64,000 nt of DNA, taken from positions 1 to 64,000 of the forward strand of contig JANBPT010000083.1 of the NCBI GenBank assembly GCA_027575765.1, given 5' to 3'. This DNA is from Tieghemiomyces parasiticus (taxonomy: Eukaryota; Kickxellomycota; Dimargaritomycetes; Dimargaritales; Dimargaritaceae). The notes below the pieces were generated by a model. It did not search any database and was not told the origin of the DNA. It saw only the letters and a program-made list of their open reading frames with translations. The position numbers and the translations under genes were made by a program. Shown here one piece after another: positions 53,571-61,012 of the stretch (its first letter is position 1; every line of letters begins with the position of its first letter).

Positions 53571-54290
53571 TCAGACTATCACGGCGAATGAAGTATCCTC
53601 GTTTCCGGGTATAGGTTCAAACACTAGAGCAGTGGTGTAGAGGTCATCAGCAGGCTGGTGAACTACGGCGCGGTAACCTGAAGCGGCCTTAAAGTTCCAG
53701 TTGTAGGGTGTATCCAGGGCACGCACTAGGTACTTTGCATTCGACGCTACCGCAGCGCTAGTATCGACGCGGTAGCACTCGAAATTGAACCCGGGAAGAG
53801 GGCCGGTCAACCCCACCGAATCACCATCAGGGTAACTGGGGTCCGAAGCTTGGATGCCGACCTGCGTGTCTGGGGTGTCCGGGTAGATGAACTGGGTGCC
53901 GCAAACTACCGAAGCCTTACCCTGGGCCATGTTGTGGAGATAAGACGTATAATCGGCGAGCACTTGAGCACGGTCGGCGAGGGACCAGGGTTGGGTCGTA
54001 GTGACGCCTAGCGTGGCGGTGCAGGATGACTGGGCAACTGTAGTGTCTGTAGGAGGGGTAGCAGCCGTGTCGTCTGCGGTGGTTATGGCCGTGTACAATT
54101 CGAAAGTGCTAGCAGTCGAATCCTCGCCAGTGGTGGTGGCAATGCTTGTGTCGCCTGCAATGATGGTCATGGTGATGGAGCCGGCGGCACTATCGATGGG
54201 TGAGGTTGGAGTGGAGTAATCGACCGTGTCCTGCGTCCTGACGCCCCTGGCGGCCAGGGTCAGAAGTGTGAGCAGCGAGCGGACGAGCAT
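53571..54290 (-). CDS. Putative secreted protein, unknown family
   Basis: The frame is open from 54365, but I choose the ATG at 54290 because it starts a typical signal peptide (MLVRSLLTLLTLAARGVRTQ). That gives 239 residues. A Thr/Ser-rich spacer of about 80 residues follows, of the kind that is O-glycosylated in fungi. The C-terminal ~130 residues look folded and contain three well-spaced cysteines (SSCTATLG, VVCGTQF, FECYRVD) and many aromatics. I do not recognise the domain. A cell-wall or effector role is possible. It is intronless as read. Confidence 0.6.
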   Translation of the reverse strand: MLVRSLLTLLTLAARGVRTQDTVDYSTPTSPIDSAAGSITMTIIAGDTSIATTTGEDSTASTFELYTAITTADDTAATPPTDTTVAQSSCTATLGVTTTQPWSLADRAQVLADYTSYLHNMAQGKASVVCGTQFIYPDTPDTQVGIQASDPSYPDGDSVGLTGPLPGFNFECYRVDTSAAVASNAKYLVRALDTPYNWNFKAASGYRAVVHQPADDLYTTALVFEPIPGNEDTSFAVIV

Positions 54291-56671
54291 GGTGCGAGTA
54301 TAAGGAGGGCAATAGTGACAGGTACTTTGGTAGTCAATAGTCGCTCCTACGACGGCAGTGCGCATGAAAGATACCTGGTTAGGTTTGATGCAACGGTGTG
54401 TCGCTTGGTGGCCGACGAAATTCCCTTATATATCAGCATTTCCTAAATTTACCTCCGTTTTCAGCGACCGCGTAAAATCGTAAAGGAACAATACCGTGGT
54501 GCAAGGGGTGAGTAATACGCCTACGGCACGCGGCCCGCACAAGATTTGGCGAGCGTACTATTATTATTATTATTTCTTGAGAGCTTAACTAAACTCTTAG
54601 AATTGGTATGCCCAAGTATATTTGGCTCTCTATACGTTACCGATACAGCCCGTCGCTTCCAACCTACTCTCACACGTACACCTGATGACGGAGGGCGAAA
54701 TCATTCGGCGTAACGTACGGCCGAAGGTTGCAGCGGGCGTAGAGTTACAACTGGGGTGTCTGTAAAGCGTAATTTGCGTGGGATATATATTCAGACCTAG
54801 GCTAGTTCGCAGTCTTCCTCCGCAGCGCAATCTAATAGGATGAGAGATATCTCCCTTCACGTGGCTAAGCGACGTTAGATCCCATCAATTCTGCTACACG
54901 CCGGCAATTTTAATTCTGAGTCAGGCCATTCGTATAGACCCATCGACTGTAATAGAGAAAATGGGCAGGTTGGTGTCACTGCACTGGCATTCCGCTTTAC
55001 CTAGATTGGCGGAATTAGAACAATAAACCCTCTCCCCCCTCCCGAGACCTTGCTGTAGGTCAGGCACCACAGAAACCATCTAAACACTGTGATTTAATCA
55101 CACTTTTCTGCGGGGCATATGGCAGCCGGGTTACCCACCTTGGCCTTTTTTTCGTACCCTGTCGAGGTCTGTTCTCAGGCTGACCAATGACGCACCGACA
55201 TCGGCCATTCTGAGCGGCGCGTCGCTCACCAGGTTTAGCGGACTATCCAGGACGTTCGTATGAAGAGCCGTCGGAAAATGAGAGTCACTGTTTTGCGAGG
55301 GTGGGTAGCTGGCAGAATTACCGACGGCTAGACGATACGTCACAGGGTCCAGCTGACCTAACCACTCATCCCTCTTTTTGAATGACATCGTTGAATAATC
55401 AGCTACAAAGACACGGTTTACTAACAGAGCCCCCCTCCACCGACATAGCCGATCAAGGAGTCGCATGTCATGCGAAGTGGGCCTTTAAACATCTATTTTG
55501 CTTTCCTGATAGCCTTGCCATGGTACAAAACAAAAATACTGAAAGTCTGGTCTTCCCTCAACTTTCTATATACTAGACGGTAGGTATGCCAGGACTCTGC
55601 TACTTAACACTCACACGAAAATTTATATATCTAGAAACCACCGGGCGTAGTATCAATGCAGTGAAACGATATGTGATTGGCGACAAGTATCTCAGGTTCC
55701 ACGCATGAGCAGTGGGGTCAGGACTGGGTTAAAGTTGGCGTTTTGTTGTGACGTAACCGATTATTAACTAGGTGCAACCATGGAGCTACAATAAATATCG
55801 GTTCAAACTCCGATGCGACGGTCTAACCGCAACGGCCGTTGCACCTCACATTGATATGAAACCTAGGGCCGGTCATAGGCGAACAGTAAATGAATATCTG
55901 GTCAAATTTTATAATGTAATGAAGCAAAATATGAATCGGGGGAGATGGGCCACGTATAACGCTATCCACCTGCTTGATATACCGAATTAGACCCTGGCGA
56001 TAAACACCGACTTGACCCAACACATCGCGAGAGTGAACAGGAAATACGTCATAACAGGGTGCCCCTTCTTGGCGTGCGGTAACCCACCCTTCCTTTCCCA
56101 TTACCACTGGCTTCACATTGGAAGCTACTCTGACGTAGAACCAATGGTGGGCATCTCTACTGCGTTCGGGTAATTGCCTCTCTACCCCCCTAACCTCACG
56201 GGTGTTGCTGCGGCGTTGCGCTTGGCTAGGGGAGCCGTGGCATATGCCTATTTTCTTTGCTTTCTATTTCCTAATTAGACTGCGGTCACTGCCGTATCGC
56301 ACACCCTCCCGTCACCCACCGGCCACCTTTCTGCCTGGTGCAGAATGTGACCTCATTTAACGCCCTTAATGGCGTTCGGATGCCGCGCTGCTCGTCGATG
56401 TCATTGTGACCAGCTTATGTCTCATGCATGTTTGTATATCCGGCCACTGTGGAGACCCGGGTTGCAAAGACGAGCTCACCAGTCACATTAGGGTGTCCCT
56501 GGATGTATAAAAATGAAACTCCGCCCTGGCCCTACACCACCATTATCACCACCTACCACTCACAGACATCATCTTTTACCCTAGACACCCAACCAACTGC
56601 CTCCTCCTTACTACAAATACTCCTATTCAACGACACAAACCCTTTTCTGACTCTATTCACTCGGTTTCAAA
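54291..56671. other. Long intergenic stretch, no gene recognised
   Basis: 2.4 kb, AT-rich, with an (ATT)n microsatellite near 54557-54572. Short frames on both strands (for instance 55131-55466 and 55772-55990) lack supporting features. The right end carries a clear TATA box for the next gene. Confidence 0.55.
56506..56513 (+). promoter_or_regulatory. TATA box of CsbD-like gene
   Basis: TATAAAAA 166 bp upstream of the start at 56672, followed by an A/C-rich leader of short CACCACC and ACAACC-like runs. It is one of the few clear TATA boxes in the window, in keeping with a highly or inducibly expressed gene. Confidence 0.6.
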
Positions 56672-57196
56672 ATGTTCGACAAGCATTACGACGCTCCCGT
56701 ACCCAACGTTTCCCATGCCGGCTATGGTACCAACGGTATGAAAATGCCCGAGGCCAACCCCAACTACCAGGCCGCTAGCTCGGGCATGACCAACCCCATG
56801 TCCCAGGGCCAGGGCGCTGCCTACTATCAGGGTAATGGCCCCGCCGCCGCCGGTAACTTCAACAACGGCAATAACCCTATGGGGGTTCACGCCGCCAATA
56901 CCCACGGCGTCCGGGTCGCCCCTAGCAAGGCAGCCGGTTACGTCAAGGAGATGAAGGGCAGTCTGAACGGCGCCCTGGGTAGCATCACTGGTTCCAGGAG
57001 CCTGAAGGTCAAGGGGTACCAGGAGAAGCTCGACGGCCGTGCTGAGATTCAGGCCGCCAAGGCCAAAAAGTTTAACAAGGCAACCGCCCAGTACCAGGGT
57101 GCCGGCGCATCCAAGGTCTATGGCGGTCCCGTCAACCACACGACAGCCAACGCTCAGCAAAACTATGCCGCCATGAAGATGAACAAGAACATGTAA
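56672..57196 (+). CDS. Hydrophilic CsbD-like stress protein
   Basis: 174 residues, intronless, no signal peptide and no hydrophobic segment. The first ~85 residues are rich in Asn, Gly, Ala and Pro. Residues 91-131 (VKEMKGSLNGALGSITGS, then KGYQEKLDGRAEIQAAKA) form a CsbD-like module that aligns without gaps to residues of the gene at 52050, with 14 of 41 identical. The Gly/Asn/Gln-rich tail ends KMNKNM. Composition is that of a hydrophilin, so desiccation or stress protection is likely, but this is inference. The TATA box upstream supports strong regulation. Confidence 0.8.
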   Translation: MFDKHYDAPVPNVSHAGYGTNGMKMPEANPNYQAASSGMTNPMSQGQGAAYYQGNGPAAAGNFNNGNNPMGVHAANTHGVRVAPSKAAGYVKEMKGSLNGALGSITGSRSLKVKGYQEKLDGRAEIQAAKAKKFNKATAQYQGAGASKVYGGPVNHTTANAQQNYAAMKMNKNM

Positions 57197-58008
57197 AACC
57201 CCCTTCGTTTACTTATATCTTTCCATACTTCGTGGCTTGATTATTGATATCGTCTACTCCTTTCTTTCGTCCAATTTTCCACCCTTTTTGTTACCATCAA
57301 ATAGATGACGATGTAGCAACTCTTCGATTTATACGTACCTACTTTCCCTCTCCCTCCCAACTGTACTTTTCAATTGTATTAAAATATACATCACCACTCT
57401 ACATGCTCAAATTGGTTTCGGTTGAGGTCTTTTCTAGAGAAAATAAACCCTCGTACCGTTGCTCATCCATAGACTTCCCAAATAAAACGTACAGGGCTCA
57501 TTACAAACAACTTAAAATCAAGAGCTTACCAGGAGGGGTTCTTCATGAGACCCACAGTTTCACAGTATAATCAAATTGGATCAGAGCGGGGTAAAGCTCC
57601 ACGCCCCCTCGGAGTTTTGATCAGTAAGTATCAGGCTATCAGCCGGGCCAGGTGCTGAACTGACTCTCCCCCGCTGAAATTAAATATACTCCCCGGAAGA
57701 ACTGCGTAAAATTACAGGTACAACGGCAGGGCCCATGTGGCCTAGGAGGAGGCGAGTAGTCTAAGGATCCACGGCGCAAGCCAAGTGGTGTGAAACAGTA
57801 TCGAGAAGCAGCTACACGCTGGAAACCTATTCTCTTCCTCGTCGTGTTGAACGTTTAGAATCCCCGCCCCACGCATCTTATAAAAGCGGCGCCTGCTACC
57901 TATTTGGCCATGCTATCCATCTGTCTGCCCTCGTGTTTTGACATTATTGGCCGCCTTTAACTTCGCATCGTTTTCCGATTATATTTTGGCCAGGAAATCT
58001 TGGTCGCT
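57197..58008. other. Intergenic, CsbD-like gene 3' end and next promoter
   Basis: AT-rich first half, with AATTGTATTAAAATATAC near 57374 as a possible 3' signal. No gene. A TATAAAAG at about 57878-57886 lies 125 bp upstream of the next start and may be its TATA box. Confidence 0.55.
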
Positions 58009-58965
58009 ATGTCTCTTAGCTTTTCTTCCTTTGGCCTGTTCAATGTAAACAGGGGGTTCCTTCTTGTTTACCACAAACACCCGGAGATTACCATTGGTGT
58101 GGAACCCTGTGAACACTTAAATTGCCTCCGGGGGCTCAAAACCGACGTCCCAGTCTTTTACAACCTCCAGGCTCCGTTCGACGATGACAACCGGGCCGAC
58201 TACAACCGCTTCCCGGCTGTGATCACCCCGGCCGAATTGGTGGATATCCGCGCTTCTCTGGATGCCGGGTCGATGGACCTTCAAGAGCTGATCTGTAAGC
58301 GCTGGACCGTAACCATGCGGTTCCTCCAGAGCCTGGCCCAGGAAAGCCGCGTAGACGACTTGGCCTTCCAGACGAGCTTGGCGCTTCACGCGGCCATTGG
58401 TGACCTACAACCTAACAACAATACCGTGAGCGCCTCGGAAATCCTTCTACACATGCTCAGTTTCCCGGTCCCCACTTCGCAGGTTCCGGCGACCCTACTC
58501 GAGAATAAGAAGCAGTGCAGCGGCCTGGCTTTGTTGATCAACACCACGATGTGCTTTGGAATGTTCCTTTCCGCGTGTAAAAAGGATCTCAACCACCGCC
58601 CCCCGCTCCGTAAACTGCTATCGCCGTACTTTGCCGGTCACCTTGAAACGGCTGTCAAGTTCCTAGAGGTCCTCATACAATGGATTACGAAGGTGACGGT
58701 TACGGTGGTGCCTGATAATCTGACCACGCGAGTCACTTGGCACGTAAACGCTATCGAAGGCCTGAAATTCTTGGATAGTACCTTGACCACCGCGCGGCCG
58801 CATGTACTTGCGGTCAAAGGAGGTCTAGAGCGACTAGAAGAGATGCCAGTTATCCATCACGTCCCACTGGGTCCTTATGTCGACCGCCTGGATGCCATCC
58901 ACTTCCAACTCATTGATTTACTCGTTCACGTGCGCCGTTTCCGTCGCCACGTAAGAAGGCCTTAA
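58009..58965 (+). CDS. Hypothetical protein, unknown family
   Basis: 318 residues from the first ATG (the frame extends six codons upstream without an ATG stop). Not recognised. It is intronless and well-mixed in composition, so probably folded and mostly helical. Blocks such as KRWTVTMRFLQSLAQES, LALLINTTMCFGMFLSACKK and FLEVLIQWITKVTVTVV suggest a helical bundle. Two or three segments are fairly hydrophobic but too short or charged to call as membrane spans. The C terminus is basic (HVRRFRRHVRRP). Its TATA-like element and codon use support a real gene. Confidence 0.65.
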   Translation: MSLSFSSFGLFNVNRGFLLVYHKHPEITIGVEPCEHLNCLRGLKTDVPVFYNLQAPFDDDNRADYNRFPAVITPAELVDIRASLDAGSMDLQELICKRWTVTMRFLQSLAQESRVDDLAFQTSLALHAAIGDLQPNNNTVSASEILLHMLSFPVPTSQVPATLLENKKQCSGLALLINTTMCFGMFLSACKKDLNHRPPLRKLLSPYFAGHLETAVKFLEVLIQWITKVTVTVVPDNLTTRVTWHVNAIEGLKFLDSTLTTARPHVLAVKGGLERLEEMPVIHHVPLGPYVDRLDAIHFQLIDLLVHVRRFRRHVRRP

Positions 58966-59338
58966 TGGGATTCGAGTACAGCTGTAACGCCTTGCAGGTT
59001 GCGGAATCGATATGGTTTCTGCTTCGAGCATTTGAGAGCTAACATCGGACAGCACGCTTTCTAAAAAAAATATTGCACGTAACTGGCCCTGAAAGATTAC
59101 TATAATGTAGGAATGTTAAATAAGACGCTCTGGGAATAACGGTAGAAACAATGCAATTTTACTGGGACTAATGGCGACTCAGAACATAAGCCATAGTTAA
59201 ATATCTGTTTAATTACTAACGTTAAAAAATAGGTAAATAGAGGTTAAAAATAACGAAAGGGGGTAACGATTGAGTAGCTAAGGGTCGAACGTTCATAAAT
59301 GGACTACCAACCACTAACCAATAAAAAGTTGGAGAAAT
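58966..59338. other. AT-rich convergent 3' region
   Basis: No gene. Many AATAAA-like and TTAAAA-like runs. Confidence 0.6.
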
Positions 59339-61012
59339 TTAGATATGGAAAGGGGTGACGCTGATGACACCGGGGATCGCCTCAAAGAGGGCAAGCTTAG
59401 ACGGGTCAAACTTGATCACCTCGTAAGCCTGCGGGATGTTGATGAAAAGCGGCGGCACGAAGCAGAGGTGAGAAGCGGCCAGTTGGCGGTTCAACGAGGC
59501 CAAGGCAAGAGAATTGGCCACGAAGTTAGTGTCCTTCACCGAAATCTTGTAAGGACGGAAAGAGCGACTGAAGATGTTGCAGTGAGAGGATGTCGGCGAG
59601 GCGGCGGCCGAGGTGGTGATAACAGTGCGGGTAGGTGTAATTGTCGCAACGGTGGTGGCGTTACGAGTGGAAGTCATGATCACGGTCGGGGTAGCGGACG
59701 TGAGGCACGGGGTAGTGCTGGCGGAGTCGATAGGAGTGACCTCGGTGTTCTCGACGGGGGTGGTGGAGGTCGCGCACGGGGTAGTGCTGGCAGAGTCAAC
59801 GGGAGTCACCTCGGTGTTCTCAACGGGGGTGGTGCTGGCAGAGTCGACGGGAGTCACCTCGGTGTTCTCGACGGGGGTGGTCGAGGCGGAGTCGACGGGA
59901 GTCACCTCGGTGTTCTCGACGGGGGTGGTGGAGGCAGAGTCAACGGGAGTCACCTCGGTGTTCTCAACGGGGGTGGTGGAGGCAGAGTCGACGGGAGTGA
60001 CCTCGGTGTTCTCGACAGGGGTGGTCGAGGCGGAGTCAACGGGAGTGACCTCGGTGTTCTCGACGGGGGTGGTGGAGGTCGCGCACGGGGTAGTGCTGGC
60101 AGAGTCAACGGGAGTCACCTCGGTGTTCTCAACGGGGGTGGTGCTGGCAGAGTCGACGGGAGGNNNNNNNNNNNNNNNNNNNNNNNNNNNNNNNNNNNNN
60201 NNNNNNNNNNNNNNNNNNNNNNNNNNNNNNNNNNNNNNNNNNNNNNNNNNNNNNNNNNNGACCTCGGTGTTCTCGACGGGGGTGGTCGAGGCGGAGTCGG
60301 TGGGGGTGACCGAGTTATCATTACCAGGGTTGCTTACTGTGTAGCCAGGAGTTACCGAGGAAGTGGGCACGATCTCGGTGCTCTCAACGGGAGTGGTGCT
60401 GGCAGAGTCAACGGGAGTGACCTCGGTGTTCTCGACAGGGGTGGTCGAGGCAGAGTCGACGGGAGTCACCTCGGTGTTCTCGACGGGGGTGGTCGAGGCA
60501 GAGTCGACGGGAGTCACCTCGGTGTTCTCAACAGGAGTGGTGGAGGCGGAGTCGACGGGAGTGACCTCGGTGTTCTCGACGGGGGTGGTCGAGGCGGAGT
60601 CGACGGGAGTCACCTCGGTGTTCTCGACGGGGGTGGTCGAGGCGGAGTCGGTGGGGGTGACCGAGTTATCATTACCAGGGTTGCTTACTGTGTAGCCAGG
60701 AGTTACCGAGGAAGTGGGCACGATCTCGGTGCTCTCAACGGGAGTGGTGCTGGCAGAGTCAACGGGAGTCACCTCGGTGTTTTCCACTGGAGTGGTGGTT
60801 GGATTCTCATTGCCAGGGTTGCTGACCGAATAGCTGGGGGTGGCCGATACCGACGGAACGACGAGTGTGTTTGGTCTGCAGCGTCTAGGGGCATCACGCT
60901 TGGCAAGGTACGACATACCAACATCATCGCATTCAAAGGCTGCAGGCCCAGCTGACACGTAGGTCTGCTGCATGGCCGCCATGGCCAAGAGGGCGACGAT
61001 GGAAACTCTCAT
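59339..61012 (-). CDS. Secreted repeat protein, adhesin-like, with assembly gap
   Basis: 557 residues as read, with 32 unknown. A signal peptide opens it (MRVSIVALLAMAAMQQTYVSA). The middle is a tandem array of the 16-residue unit TPVDSASTTPVENTEV (48 bp), with two insertions of ESTEIVPTSSVTPGYTVSNP-type spacers. Such Thr/Ser/Pro repeats are typical of O-glycosylated wall proteins. The last ~75 residues are different: RPYKISVKDTNFVANSL, ending LFEAIPGVISVTPFHI, which resembles the end of an inhibitor I9/subtilisin propeptide-like fold. The 96-base N run at 60164-60259 sits inside the array, so the true length is unknown. Role: cell-surface or secreted, function unknown. Confidence 0.75.
   Translation of the reverse strand: MRVSIVALLAMAAMQQTYVSAGPAAFECDDVGMSYLAKRDAPRRCRPNTLVVPSVSATPSYSVSNPGNENPTTTPVENTEVTPVDSASTTPVESTEIVPTSSVTPGYTVSNPGNDNSVTPTDSASTTPVENTEVTPVDSASTTPVENTEVTPVDSASTTPVENTEVTPVDSASTTPVENTEVTPVDSASTTPVENTEVTPVDSASTTPVESTEIVPTSSVTPGYTVSNPGNDNSVTPTDSASTTPVENTEVXXXXXXXXXXXXXXXXXXXXXXXXXXXXXXXXPPVDSASTTPVENTEVTPVDSASTTPCATSTTPVENTEVTPVDSASTTPVENTEVTPVDSASTTPVENTEVTPVDSASTTPVENTEVTPVDSASTTPVENTEVTPVDSASTTPVENTEVTPVDSASTTPCATSTTPVENTEVTPIDSASTTPCLTSATPTVIMTSTRNATTVATITPTRTVITTSAAASPTSSHCNIFSRSFRPYKISVKDTNFVANSLALASLNRQLAASHLCFVPPLFINIPQAYEVIKFDPSKLALFEAIPGVISVTPFHI
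59740..60780. repeat. 48-bp tandem repeat array with a higher-order duplication
   Basis: Tandem 48-bp units encode the 16-residue repeats of the secreted protein, with silent variation at a few positions only. A spacer block (from about 60307) recurs 351 bp further on (from about 60658) nearly unchanged, showing a segmental duplication inside the array. The N run interrupts the left part of the array. Confidence 0.9.
60164..60259. other. Assembly gap (96 N)
   Basis: A run of 96 undetermined bases within the repeat array. 96 equals two 48-bp units, so the reading frame is kept, but a gap length is only an estimate and the true copy number cannot be read here. Confidence 0.95.

Noticed and set aside
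59345..60955. Plus-strand open frames of 536 and 243 codons opposite the secreted repeat protein
   Set aside because: The 48-bp periodic array lacks stops in several frames by composition; the products are Gly/Val/Asp repeats without signal or domain, while the minus frame has a signal peptide and a distinct C-terminal domain.
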